Below the pieces are notes generated by a model, which searched no databases, had not been told where the DNA came from, and saw only the letters and a program-made list of their open reading frames with translations. DNA of 40,416 nucleotides from Deltaproteobacteria bacterium (GTDB lineage Bacteria > Myxococcota_A > Polyangia > Haliangiales > Haliangiaceae): NCBI GenBank assembly GCA_021413675.1, contig JAIOQA010000452.1:1-40416 (forward strand), given 5' to 3'. Of the stretch, positions 8,328 through 16,674 are shown piece by piece. Numbering within the stretch: position 1 is the stretch's first letter; every line of letters starts with the position of its first letter. A program made the translations under genes and the position numbers.

Positions 8328-8333
8328 TACGCT
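8328..8333 (+). promoter_or_regulatory. -10 box TACGCT for the SDR gene
   Basis: TACGCT ends 6 nt before ATG 8340. There is no ribosome site between them, consistent with a leaderless transcript. Confidence 0.5.
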
Positions 8334-8339
8334 TCGCGC

Positions 8340-9044
8340 ATGAGCGCATCTCCCGTCTGCGTCGTCGTTGGAGTCGGCCCTGGCAACGGCGCGTCCTTCG
8401 CGCGCCGGTTCGCGACCGCCGGCTACCGCGTCGCGCTCCTCGCGCGCCGGGGCGAGCACACCGATCCGCTCGCCGCCGAGCTCCCGGGCGCGCGCGCGTA
8501 TCGCTGCGATGTCACCGACGCGACCTCGATCGGCGCCGCCTTCGACGGCATCGAGCGCGACCTCGGCACGCCCGAGGTCGTGATCTACAACGCTGGCAAC
8601 GCGCGCTGGGGCGGGTTCGACGAGATCAGCGCCGCCGATCTCGAGCTGGGCGTGCGCACCAACGCCACCGGCCTCCTGCTGGTCGCGCAGCGCGCCGCGC
8701 CGGCGATGAAGCGCGCGGGTCACGGCGCGCTGATCGTGATCGGGGCGACCGCGTCGCGCCGCGGCGGCGCGAAGTCCGCGGCGTTCGCGCCGGCCAAGGC
8801 CGCGCAGAAGAGCCTGACCGAGTCGCTGGCCCGCGCGCTGTGGCCGACCGGCGTGCACGTCGCGCTGATCATCGTCGATGGCGTGATCGATCTCGCGGCC
8901 ACCCGCGCGCGCATGCCCGACAAGCCGGACGCGTTCTTCCTCCAGCCCGACGACATCGCGGCGACCGCGCTGCACCTCGCGACCCAGCCGCGCTCGGCGT
9001 GGTCGTTCGAGGTCGAGGCCCGCCCGTTCGGCGAGACCTGGTAG
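8340..9044 (+). CDS. Short-chain dehydrogenase-like protein without catalytic Tyr
   Basis: This 234-residue protein has the Rossmann fold of the SDR family. The nucleotide-binding turn is VGVGPGNGASFA (residues 10-20) instead of the usual TGxxxGIG, and YNAGNA matches the NAG motif. The active-site Tyr of YxxxK is Phe149, with Lys153 kept (SAAFAPAKAAQ). The text from there through VDGVIDL is shared by a recognisable SDR subfamily that also has Phe, so this is probably ancestral, not a local mutation. Normal hydride-transfer chemistry is doubtful. Its substrate is unknown. A clear -10 box and divergent neighbour suggest its own promoter. Confidence 0.82.
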   Translation: MSASPVCVVVGVGPGNGASFARRFATAGYRVALLARRGEHTDPLAAELPGARAYRCDVTDATSIGAAFDGIERDLGTPEVVIYNAGNARWGGFDEISAADLELGVRTNATGLLLVAQRAAPAMKRAGHGALIVIGATASRRGGAKSAAFAPAKAAQKSLTESLARALWPTGVHVALIIVDGVIDLAATRARMPDKPDAFFLQPDDIAATALHLATQPRSAWSFEVEARPFGETW

Positions 9045-9057
9045 CCGCGCGGCGACG

Positions 9058-9063
9058 TATGAT
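9058..9063 (+). promoter_or_regulatory. -10 box TATGAT for the RNA ligase operon
   Basis: TATGAT ends 6 nt before ATG 9070, with no Shine-Dalgarno sequence. It probably drives a leaderless message for three overlapping genes. Confidence 0.55.
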
Positions 9064-9069
9064 CGGCCG

Positions 9070-9762
9070 ATGCGCCTCTACGCCAAGATCCCGCACCTGC
9101 CGGGCTCGCGCGTCGGGCCCGCCGAACGCTTCGCGCCGGCGCCGCTGGTCGCGCGCATGGTCGCCGAGGCGCGCGACGGCGATCGCGTGATCGTGAGCGA
9201 GAAGCTCGATGGCACGTGCGTCGCGATCGTCGCGACCGACGCCGGCATCGAGGCGCGCGGCCGCGATGGCGCGCCGTGCGCGCTGTCGCGCAACGACGGC
9301 CGGCGCGCGTTCGCGGCCTGGGTCCAGGCCCGCGCCGCGCGCTTCGCCGCGGTGCTCGCGCCTGGCGAGCGCCTGATGATCGAGTGGCTCGCGCTGGCCC
9401 ACGGCACCCGCTACGCGCTGCCCCACGGCCCGGCGGTCGCGATCGACGGCTTCACCGACGCGGTGCGCTGGCCGCTCGCCGAGACCATCGCGCGCGCGAC
9501 CGCGGCGCGCCTGCCGATCGCGACCGTGCTGCACGACGGCGGCGCGCTGCCGGTCGATGAAGCCGATGCACGCCTCGGCGTCCACGGCCACCACGGCGCG
9601 ATCGACGCCGCCGAGGGCGTGATGTACCGCCTCGAGCGCGGCGACGAGGTCGTGGTGCTGGCCAAGCGCGTGCGGCCGACCAAGCGCGACGGCATCTACC
9701 TCGCCGATCACAGCGGCGCCGATCACGTGTGGAACTCGTGGCACGATGAGGCCACGCCATGA
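9070..9762 (+). CDS. RNA ligase family protein (ATP-dependent, Rnl2-like)
   Basis: This 230-residue protein shows the nucleotidyltransferase motifs of covalent ligases in order: motif I EKLDGTC with the adenylated Lys45, motif III in ERLMIEWLALAHG, motif IV AEGVMYRL and motif V VVVLAKRVRP. Such enzymes form a Lys-AMP intermediate and seal RNA nicks. The length fits a minimal catalytic domain of the Rnl2 group with no large C-terminal domain. Its stop overlaps the start of the next gene (ATGA at 9759-9762), and a nucleotidyltransferase gene follows. This points to an RNA repair or modification module; that role is inferred from gene order. Confidence 0.83.
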   Translation: MRLYAKIPHLPGSRVGPAERFAPAPLVARMVAEARDGDRVIVSEKLDGTCVAIVATDAGIEARGRDGAPCALSRNDGRRAFAAWVQARAARFAAVLAPGERLMIEWLALAHGTRYALPHGPAVAIDGFTDAVRWPLAETIARATAARLPIATVLHDGGALPVDEADARLGVHGHHGAIDAAEGVMYRLERGDEVVVLAKRVRPTKRDGIYLADHSGADHVWNSWHDEATP

Positions 9763-10913
9763 CCACGCGCGTGATCTTCGCGACGCCGAACCAGGCGCGA
9801 CAGGACGACATGCGGCGGCTGCTCGCCGACATCGACGTCGAGCTGTCGCGGTTCGGCCCACCGGTGCCGCGCGACCTCGACCTCGAGGCCGCCGCGCGCT
9901 GGCGCGCCCGTGCCGCCTACGCCGCGCTGGGCGAGCGCTGCTTCGTCGAGAACACCGGCGTCGAGCTCGACGGCGCGCTGGTCCGCGGGGCGATGGTCAA
10001 GGAGCTGCTCGAGGCGATCGGCGACGAGGGCGTGTGCGCGCGCCACGGCGGGCAACCCGCGATCACGCGGGTCGTGGTCGCGCTCGCCGAGGGCCCCGCC
10101 GACGACGACATCCGCGTCTTCAGCGGCGCGCTCGAGGGCGCGATCGCCGCGGCGCCGCGCGGCACCGGCGGCCGCGGCTGGGACCGGGTGTTCATCCCCG
10201 ACGGCTATCACCGCACGCTGGCCGAGCTCGGCGACGCGACCTACCTGGTCAACATGCGCCACGGCCCGTACCTCGATCTCGCCGATCACCTGCGCGGCCG
10301 CACCTTCGGCGGCGCGTTCGAGGCCCACGTGACCGTGCGGTGCAGCGCCGAGGATGCCCTCCGGTTCGCGGACGTCTGCGACCAGCTCGGCGTGAAGCAC
10401 ATCGCGATCGAGCTCGCGACCGGCGAGGTCGTGACCCAGCCGATGACCGCGTCGGTCCACCGCGGCGAGCTGCGCGTCGTGCAGGACCAGGTCCACGAGC
10501 TCGCGCGCGCGATCCTCGCCGCCGGCTTCGAGGTCGTGCGCACCAAGATCGAGGCGCTGCCGCGCAACCGCGACATCCCCGAGACCGACGCCGCCGCGCA
10601 GGCCGAGCCCGGCCGCTACTTCGAGTACCACCTGAAGCTGGTCATCCCCGCCGAGGGCGACCTCGCGGCGATCCGCGCGGCCGCCGCCGCGCACGGCGGG
10701 TGGATGTCGCGCAACGCCCGGCGCCAGCGCCCCGACGGTGGCCACGAGCGCTACGTCACGCTGCGCCTGCCCGGCCTTGGCCGCGCTTCGGCCGACGCGC
10801 GGTTCGCCGCGCTCGAGGCCGCGATGGCCGCCCAGCCGGTCGCGATCACCCGCCGCGTCCGCGAGTACACCGTCTATGACTCGAACCTGGCCCTCGATCG
10901 CGGCTGGCACTGA
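9759..10913 (+). CDS. HAM1/RdgB-like NTP pyrophosphatase fused to an unknown domain
   Basis: This is a 384-residue protein. Residues 1-180 resemble inosine triphosphate pyrophosphatases (RdgB/HAM1): an N-terminal FATPNQARQDDM, ENTGVELDGAL (64-74, matching EDSGLEVDAL) and GWDRVFIPDGY (140-150). These enzymes remove non-canonical purine nucleotides. The C-terminal Ser-x-Arg signature of RdgB is not seen. Residues 185-384 form a separate region that appears internally duplicated: FEAHVTVR and later FEYHLKLVIP begin similar blocks, and it ends in EYTVYDSNLALDRGW. I do not recognise this part. It overlaps the RNA ligase by 4 nt and the following gene by 38 nt, so it is translated as part of that operon. 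Confidence 0.75.
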   Translation: MTTRVIFATPNQARQDDMRRLLADIDVELSRFGPPVPRDLDLEAAARWRARAAYAALGERCFVENTGVELDGALVRGAMVKELLEAIGDEGVCARHGGQPAITRVVVALAEGPADDDIRVFSGALEGAIAAAPRGTGGRGWDRVFIPDGYHRTLAELGDATYLVNMRHGPYLDLADHLRGRTFGGAFEAHVTVRCSAEDALRFADVCDQLGVKHIAIELATGEVVTQPMTASVHRGELRVVQDQVHELARAILAAGFEVVRTKIEALPRNRDIPETDAAAQAEPGRYFEYHLKLVIPAEGDLAAIRAAAAAHGGWMSRNARRQRPDGGHERYVTLRLPGLGRASADARFAALEAAMAAQPVAITRRVREYTVYDSNLALDRGWH

Positions 10914-11646
10914 GCCGCGCGCCGCGCTGCTCGCGGGCTGGCTGCGCCGTGCCCGCGCGCGCGATCACGGCTGGATCGTCCGCGGCAGCATCGCGACCGC
11001 GACCTGGTGCCCCGACGCGCGGCCACCGGTCGACATCGACTACCTCGTGCCCGGCGACGCCGCGAGCTTCGACGCCGCCGCGCTCGGCGCCGCCGTGCGC
11101 GCGATCGCCGCCGTCGACGACGCCGCGACGACGCTGGTCGTCGGGCGGCTCGAGCTCATCTGGGCCGAGAGTCCGTCGCCCGGCCTGCGCGCGCACCTCA
11201 TGGGCTCGGTCGGCGACGTCCACAGCTTCCCCTTCCAGCTCGATCTCGCGGTCGGCGATCCGATGTGCGTGCCGCCGCGACCGATCGACGTCGCCGATGT
11301 CGGCCCGGTCCTCGCGTGCGCGCCCGAGACGCTGGTCGGCTGGAAGCTCCACGGCCTGTGCGAGTTCGGCCGCGGCCGGTGGCGCGCCAAGGACCTGTTC
11401 GATCTCGATCTGCTGTGGCGCCACGTGACCCTCGATCGGGTCGCGCTGTGCGCCGCGATCGAGCTGGCGTTCGCGTCGCGCGGGCTGGCGCTGACCGCCC
11501 TCGACGACTTCCGCACGCGCGCCGACTGGGGTTGCTCGCTCGGCGGCCGGCGGCGCTGGCGCACGCTCGCCCGCGCTCACCCCGCGGTCGACGACTTCCT
11601 CGCGACCCGCGAGCGCGTGCGCGCCGGCCTCGCCACCGTCCTCTGA
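10876..11646 (+). CDS. AbiEii/AbiGii-like nucleotidyltransferase
   Basis: This 256-residue protein has an N-terminal RGSIATATW and VDIDYLVPGD (Gly37-Ser38, Asp53, Asp55), the G-S...D-x-D pattern of the DNA polymerase-beta-type nucleotidyltransferase fold. The later GWKLHGLCEFGRGRWRAKDL (KxxxxxxxxxxxRxKDLxDL) is the second signature of AbiEii-type toxins. No antitoxin (AbiEi-like) gene lies next to it. Instead it follows the RNA ligase and HAM1 fusion, so it may transfer nucleotides to an RNA end in the same pathway. The ATG at 10876 overlaps the previous gene by 38 nt; a GTG at 10949 is a shorter alternative but would remove the residues before RGS. Confidence 0.72.
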   Translation: MTRTWPSIAAGTEPRAALLAGWLRRARARDHGWIVRGSIATATWCPDARPPVDIDYLVPGDAASFDAAALGAAVRAIAAVDDAATTLVVGRLELIWAESPSPGLRAHLMGSVGDVHSFPFQLDLAVGDPMCVPPRPIDVADVGPVLACAPETLVGWKLHGLCEFGRGRWRAKDLFDLDLLWRHVTLDRVALCAAIELAFASRGLALTALDDFRTRADWGCSLGGRRRWRTLARAHPAVDDFLATRERVRAGLATVL

Positions 11647-11707
11647 CTACCCCACGCGTACCCGGCGCGCTGCCACCGCCGCGTCCCCCGCCCCCACTAG
11701 CGTCCTG

Positions 11708-14700
11708 ATGAGGGCCAACCGCGCGTGGGGGGTGGTGCGTCTTGTGGCGTTGCTCGGACTTGTCGCCGCCTGCGGCCACAAGTCGGGAAGCCCCGAGGAC
11801 GCGAACCCGGGGACCGGCGATGCCGCGGTGGTCGCCGACGCGAACACCGCCGACGCGCTGATCGACGCCCGGACCTTCGACGCCGATCCGCTCGCGCCCA
11901 ACGGCGCCCCCGACGCCGCGCCGCCCGACGCTGCCCCCGACGCCAACCCGCTCGCGCCCGACGCCGCGCCCGACGCGACCACCGACGCGGCCGTCGACGC
12001 CGCCCCCGGCACCGTCGACGCCGCTCCGGACGCCGCCCCTGCGCCCGACGCCGGCGTCGACGCCGCGACCTGCGGGGTCGGCCTCGTCGACTGCAACGGC
12101 AGCTGCGTCGATCTCTCCACCGATCCCGGCAACTGCCACGGCTGCGGCATCTCGTGCACCGGCGGTCGGACCTGCGGCTCGACCGGCTGCGGCTGCCCGG
12201 CCGCCGCGCCCGACAGCTGCGCGACCGGGTGCACCGACACCGACACCGACGTCAACAACTGCGGCGCCTGCGGGATCGACTGCCCGGCCGGCGACGACTG
12301 CCAGCTCGGGCTGTGCTGCCCGATCGGCACGGTCAACTGCAACGGCGCCTGCGTCGACATCCGCAGCAACGACGAGAACTGCGGCCTGTGCGGCATCGCG
12401 TGCGGCGCCACCGACGCCTGCGTCAACAGCCAGTGCCAGTCGACCTGCCCGTCGAACCGGCTGGTGTGCGGCACCGACTGCATCGATCCCGCGACCGATC
12501 CCGCGCACTGCGGCGACTGCGCGACCACGTGCGGCCCCGGTCAGCTCTGCACCAACGGCGGCTGCGTGTGCCCGCCCGCGGCGCCCGACGCCTGCGCCGG
12601 CGGCTGCGTCGATCAGGACACCGATCCCGCGAACTGCGGCGGCTGCGGCATCACGTGCGCGGCGGGCAGCACCTGCGAGAGCGGCGTCTGCTGCGCCGCC
12701 GGGCTCGATGCCTGCGGCGGCACCTGCCGCAACCTGTCGAGCGATCCCGCGAACTGCGGCACGTGCGGCGCGACCTGCGGCGGCGGTCGCGTGTGCACCG
12801 GCGGCGCGTGCGCGTGCCCGGCCAGCGCGCCCAGCGTGTGTCCGTCGGGTTGCACCAACACCGCGAGCGACCCGGGCAACTGCGGCGCGTGCGGCACGAC
12901 CTGCGGCGCCGGCCAGACCTGCCAGCAGGGCGTGTGCTGCGGCGCGGGCCAGACCAACTGCAACGGCGTGTGCGTCGACCTGACCGCCGATCCCGCGAAC
13001 TGCGGCGCGTGCGATGCCGCGTGCCCCGCCGGCAACGCGTGCACGCCGGGCGGCTGCTCGCCGACCTGCGATCCGCCGCGCCTGCTGTGCGGCGCCGACT
13101 GCATCGATCCGCAGGGCGACCCCGATCATTGCGGCACCTGCCAGACCGCGTGCACCGGCGGCGAGGTCTGCCTCGGCGGCACCTGCGGCTGCACCGGCTC
13201 GACGCCGGACCTCTGCGGGTCGACCTGCACCAACAACGACACCGATCCCGCGAACTGCGGCACCTGCGGCACGAGCTGCGGCGCCGGCCAGACCTGCCAG
13301 AGCGGCGTGTGCTGCGGCCCCGGCACGATCAACTGCGGCGGCGTCTGCGTCGATCCGTCGTCGTCGGGGGCCAACTGCGGCGCGTGCGGCACCGCGTGCA
13401 CCGGCGGGCGCGCCTGCCAGGGCGGCAGCTGTTCGTGCCCCGCTGCGGCGCCCGATCTCTGCAGCGGCACGTGCACCGACACCGACGTCGACGACACCAA
13501 CTGCGGCGCGTGCGGCACGAGCTGCGGCAGCGGCGCGAGCTGCCAGTCCGGCCTGTGCTGCCCGCTCGGCACCACCAACTGCAACGGCGCCTGCGTCGAT
13601 CTCGACACCGACACCAACAGCTGCGGCGCCTGCGGTCACGCGTGCGCGCCCGGCGAGTTCTGCGACGCGGGCGGCTGCACGCCGACCTGCCCGGCGCCGC
13701 GCGAGACCTGCGGCACGACCTGCACCGAGACCGACACCGATCCGTCGAACTGCGGCGCGTGCGGCACCGACTGCGCCATCGGCGGCGTGTGCGGCGGCGG
13801 CGCCTGCAGCTGCCCGGCGTGGTCGCCGGACGCGTGCGGCAACCTGTGCACCGACACCGATGTCGACACGCAGAACTGCGGCGCCTGCGGCAACGCTTGC
13901 CCCGCGGGCAACGTCTGCGACAGCGGCAAGTGCTGCGCCGCCGGCCAGGTCAACTGCAACGGCGTGTGCGTCGACCTCGCGACCAGCGAGCCCAACTGCG
14001 GCGCGTGCGGCGCCGCGTGCCCGGGCGATCAGTTCTGCAGCGCGAGCACCTGTTCGTGCCCGATCAACGAGACGCTGTGCGGCGGCAGCTGCACGCCGAC
14101 CGCGGTCGATCGCAACAACTGCGGCGCGTGCGGCAACGTCTGCCCGAGCGGGAGCTTCTGCGTGTCGGGCGGCTGTACGCCGGCGTGCCCGGCGCCGCTG
14201 TCGGCGTGCGGCACCGCCTGCGTCAACAAGGCCGACGACGATGACAACTGCGGCACCTGCGGCCACGTCTGCCCCGGCGGCACCGGCTGCTCGAGCGGCA
14301 CCTGCGTGCCGGTGATCGTCGTCGGCGCCGATCCCGCGAAGTGCGAGGGCGGCGGTCCGCCCATCGTGGTCCCGACCGACACCGGCGACGAGTGCACCGG
14401 CAACCTCGGCCAGGTGTCGTTCCGGTTCGCGCTGTGCGCGTGCGGCGACATCGGACCGCTCAGCCAGACCGTGTTCACCGACGCGTTCGACAGCACCGTC
14501 GGGCCGTACGTGCCCGGCGGCGTCGGCGGCGGCGTGGCCGCCAACGGCACGCTGACCGACACCGCGGCGGTGACGGTCGGCGGCGATCTGTGGATCGCCG
14601 GCGCGGCGGGCATGCAGGTCAAGAGCGCGACCCTGGTCAAGCAGCGCTTCAACGACGCGGCGGGCCTCGCGCTCAGCAAGACCATGACGATCACCGGCAA

Positions 14701-15649
14701 CGCCAACATCGGCGGCACCGTCTCGACCAACGGTGGCGGCGGCGGCACGGTCGCCGGCACGCTGCGGATCCCGGCGTGCGCCGGCCTGCCCGCGGCGTTC
14801 GCGCCGGCGGCGTGCATCAGCACCGCGGTGACCGTCGCGCCGGCCTGCGATTGCACCGCGCCAGATCTGATCCCGGTGCGCGCGATCGTCGAGCACTTCG
14901 CGACCGCCAACGACAACGGCCTCATCGGCCTGTCGCCGAACGCGCTGGTCGCGCCCGCGACCTCGGTGCGCCTCGACCTGCCGTGCGGCAACTACTACCT
15001 CACGTCGATCAACGCCTCGCACACGATGACCTTGGTCGTGCACGGCCACACCGGCCTCTACATCGGCGGCAGCATCGTCGGCAGCCAGAACCTGCAGTTC
15101 GACCTCGACCCGAGCGCGACCCTCGACGTCTTCGTCGGCGGCGTCATGAAGTCGTCGGCCAACGTCGCGGTCGGCTCGCCGGCGTACCCGCGGCTGTCGC
15201 GGATGTACTTCGGCAGCCCGAGCTGCAAGGGCAGCGGCACGTGCAGCGCCAACGCCGACTGTTGCACCGGTGTCTGCAGCAACGGCAGCTGCGTCGGCAC
15301 CGGCGGCAACCTGGCCAACGCGGTCGATCTCAGCTCGACCTCGAACCTCAACGGCCTGTTCTGGGCCGGCTACGGCAAGGTCTCGACCTCGAACGCGCTC
15401 ACGATGTACGGCTCGGTCTTCACCAAGACCTACGACGCCAGCGGCCCGACGACGATCCACTACGATCGCGGCGCCACGACGATCGGCGACGAGTGCCCGC
15501 CGCCGCCCGACGACGGCTGCACGAGCTGCCGCGACTGCGGCAACCAGGCGTGCGTCGCCGGCAAGTGCGACGCCTGCACCAGCGACTCGCAGTGCTGCGC
15601 GCCGCTCCGCTGCGTCAGCGGCACGTGCCAGCTGGGCGCCGGCGGCTGA
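11708..15649 (+). CDS. Large lipoprotein with 18 Cys-rich modules
   Basis: This 1313-residue protein has a signal peptide ending in the lipobox LVAAC (Cys22). A linker of about 90 residues rich in Asp, Ala and Pro follows (DAAPDA repeats), then Cys-rich modules of about 41 residues, each with an NCGACG-type core. This is the composition of the long Cys-rich surface proteins of myxobacteria. The C-terminal 430 residues lack the repeats until the end and form a probable beta-rich domain (GDLWIAGAAGMQVKSATLVK, LYIGGSIVGSQNL) broken by an inserted Cys cluster (CKGSGTCSANADCCTGVC). A last Cys-rich tail follows (TSCRDCGNQAC). It is probably an outer-membrane-anchored surface protein with many disulfides. 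Function is unknown. A TAGCGT hexamer lies 4 nt before the ATG. Confidence 0.88.
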   Translation: MRANRAWGVVRLVALLGLVAACGHKSGSPEDANPGTGDAAVVADANTADALIDARTFDADPLAPNGAPDAAPPDAAPDANPLAPDAAPDATTDAAVDAAPGTVDAAPDAAPAPDAGVDAATCGVGLVDCNGSCVDLSTDPGNCHGCGISCTGGRTCGSTGCGCPAAAPDSCATGCTDTDTDVNNCGACGIDCPAGDDCQLGLCCPIGTVNCNGACVDIRSNDENCGLCGIACGATDACVNSQCQSTCPSNRLVCGTDCIDPATDPAHCGDCATTCGPGQLCTNGGCVCPPAAPDACAGGCVDQDTDPANCGGCGITCAAGSTCESGVCCAAGLDACGGTCRNLSSDPANCGTCGATCGGGRVCTGGACACPASAPSVCPSGCTNTASDPGNCGACGTTCGAGQTCQQGVCCGAGQTNCNGVCVDLTADPANCGACDAACPAGNACTPGGCSPTCDPPRLLCGADCIDPQGDPDHCGTCQTACTGGEVCLGGTCGCTGSTPDLCGSTCTNNDTDPANCGTCGTSCGAGQTCQSGVCCGPGTINCGGVCVDPSSSGANCGACGTACTGGRACQGGSCSCPAAAPDLCSGTCTDTDVDDTNCGACGTSCGSGASCQSGLCCPLGTTNCNGACVDLDTDTNSCGACGHACAPGEFCDAGGCTPTCPAPRETCGTTCTETDTDPSNCGACGTDCAIGGVCGGGACSCPAWSPDACGNLCTDTDVDTQNCGACGNACPAGNVCDSGKCCAAGQVNCNGVCVDLATSEPNCGACGAACPGDQFCSASTCSCPINETLCGGSCTPTAVDRNNCGACGNVCPSGSFCVSGGCTPACPAPLSACGTACVNKADDDDNCGTCGHVCPGGTGCSSGTCVPVIVVGADPAKCEGGGPPIVVPTDTGDECTGNLGQVSFRFALCACGDIGPLSQTVFTDAFDSTVGPYVPGGVGGGVAANGTLTDTAAVTVGGDLWIAGAAGMQVKSATLVKQRFNDAAGLALSKTMTITGNANIGGTVSTNGGGGGTVAGTLRIPACAGLPAAFAPAACISTAVTVAPACDCTAPDLIPVRAIVEHFATANDNGLIGLSPNALVAPATSVRLDLPCGNYYLTSINASHTMTLVVHGHTGLYIGGSIVGSQNLQFDLDPSATLDVFVGGVMKSSANVAVGSPAYPRLSRMYFGSPSCKGSGTCSANADCCTGVCSNGSCVGTGGNLANAVDLSSTSNLNGLFWAGYGKVSTSNALTMYGSVFTKTYDASGPTTIHYDRGATTIGDECPPPPDDGCTSCRDCGNQACVAGKCDACTSDSQCCAPLRCVSGTCQLGAGG
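12071..14305 (+). repeat. Tandem Cys-rich coding repeat with 621-nt super-period
   Basis: There are eighteen modules. They are of three kinds: B starts with CxCPAAAPD-like text, C starts with CCxxGxxNCNGxCVD, and D starts with C(P/D)xPRxxCG. The first module resembles C. The order is C' B C, then D B C B C, D B C B C, D B C B D. The first three D modules start at 12446, 13067 and 13688, exactly 621 nt (207 residues) apart; the fourth is at 14186, 498 nt later, with one C module missing. Confidence 0.85.
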
Positions 15650-16648
15650 TCACACCCGCACGACGAGCTTGCCGAAGTGCTCGCCGGTCGCGAGCCGCGC
15701 GTAGGCCGCGCGCGCGTCGGCGAACTCGAAGACCTGATCGATGATCGGCTCGATGCTCGTGTGGGCGAGGATCCGCGCGAAGTGCTCGGCCATCTCGACC
15801 GAGCCGACGTAGACGCCAGCGACCTTCAGGCGCTTGCGGAACATCGCGTGCAGATCGACCTCGCCGCGCGCGCCGGTGAGCACGCCGATCAGGCTCATCG
15901 TGCCGCCGAAGCGCAGCGCCTGGACCGACTGATCGAACGTGCCGGCGCCGCCGACCTCGACGGCGACATCGACGCCGCCAGTGAGCTCGCGCACCGCCGC
16001 GCCCCACGCCGGGACCGCGCGGTAGTCGATGACGTCGCTGGCGCCGAGCGCGCGCAGGCGCTCGGCCTTGGCCGCGCTCTTCGAGGTCGCGACGACCCGG
16101 GCGCCCGCCGCCCGCGCCAGCTGCAGCGCGAAGATCGACACGCCGCCCGAGCCCTGCACCAGCACGGTGTCGCCGGGCGTCAGGTGGGTCGCCTCGAACA
16201 GCGCCTGGTACGCGGTCACGCCGGCGCACGGCAGCGTCGCCGCCTGCTCGAACGACAGGTGCGCCGGGATCCGCACCCACGCGGCCTCGGGCAGCACGAC
16301 CTCCTCGGCGAGCATGCCGTCGCGCGAACCGCCGAGGGCCTGGGCGTGGGCCGCCTCGGACAGCTCGCCGTGGTGCCAGGTCGGGAAGAACGAGGCGGTG
16401 ACGCGATCGCCCACCCGCCAGCGCGTGACCGCCGCGCCGACCTCGACGACCTCGCCGGCGCCATCGGACAGCGGCACGACCGGCGCGGTCCGGCTGGCGG
16501 CGCCGCGGAGGATCGCGAGGTCGCGGTAGTTGAGCGAGACCGCGCGGACGCGGACGCGGACGTCGGCGGGGCCGAGCGCGGGCGACGGGCGGGTCACGAG
16601 GGTGAGGGCGTCATCGGGATGACCGGGGCGGAGCTCGAATGCCTTCAT
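15650..16648 (-). CDS. MDR-family zinc-type alcohol dehydrogenase/quinone oxidoreductase
   Basis: This 332-residue protein shows the medium-chain dehydrogenase pattern: N-terminal GroES-like domain (SLNYRDLAILRG, PLSDGAGEVVEVG, WRVGDRV) and a nucleotide-binding domain with LPCAGVTAYQALFE and VLVQGSGGVSIFALQLARA. It would reduce or oxidise a carbonyl, alcohol or quinone with NAD(P)H. It begins only 26 bp from the divergent HxlR regulator. The start was chosen at MKAFELRPG because CAGGAT (16656-16661) ends 7 nt before it; an ATG three codons upstream is possible. It converges with the Cys-rich lipoprotein, with adjacent stops. Confidence 0.88.
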   Translation of the reverse strand: MKAFELRPGHPDDALTLVTRPSPALGPADVRVRVRAVSLNYRDLAILRGAASRTAPVVPLSDGAGEVVEVGAAVTRWRVGDRVTASFFPTWHHGELSEAAHAQALGGSRDGMLAEEVVLPEAAWVRIPAHLSFEQAATLPCAGVTAYQALFEATHLTPGDTVLVQGSGGVSIFALQLARAAGARVVATSKSAAKAERLRALGASDVIDYRAVPAWGAAVRELTGGVDVAVEVGGAGTFDQSVQALRFGGTMSLIGVLTGARGEVDLHAMFRKRLKVAGVYVGSVEMAEHFARILAHTSIEPIIDQVFEFADARAAYARLATGEHFGKLVVRV

Positions 16649-16661
16649 GCCCGCCATCCTG

Positions 16662-16667
16662 TATCGT
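16662..16667 (+). promoter_or_regulatory. -10 box TATCGT for the HxlR regulator
   Basis: TATCGT ends 7 nt before ATG 16675. On the other strand CAGGAT at 16656-16661 has the same geometry for the oxidoreductase. The two divergent promoters therefore overlap within 26 bp, and one bound regulator could control both. Confidence 0.5.
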
Positions 16668-16674
16668 TTCCCGG

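Noticed and set aside
10876..11646. Toxin-antitoxin pair with AbiEii
   Set aside because: The nucleotidyltransferase has no adjacent AbiEi-like antitoxin gene; the neighbours are an RNA ligase operon.
12071..14305. CRISPR-like array
   Set aside because: The repeats are translated in one frame as Cys modules with no constant repeat and spacer pattern, and no cas genes are present.
11198..15460. A 1420-codon open frame on the minus strand across the Cys-rich gene
   Set aside because: It is the antisense shadow of a repetitive GC-rich gene: low-complexity Ala/Arg/Gly/Val text, no motif, and it overlaps several plus-strand genes with clear domains.
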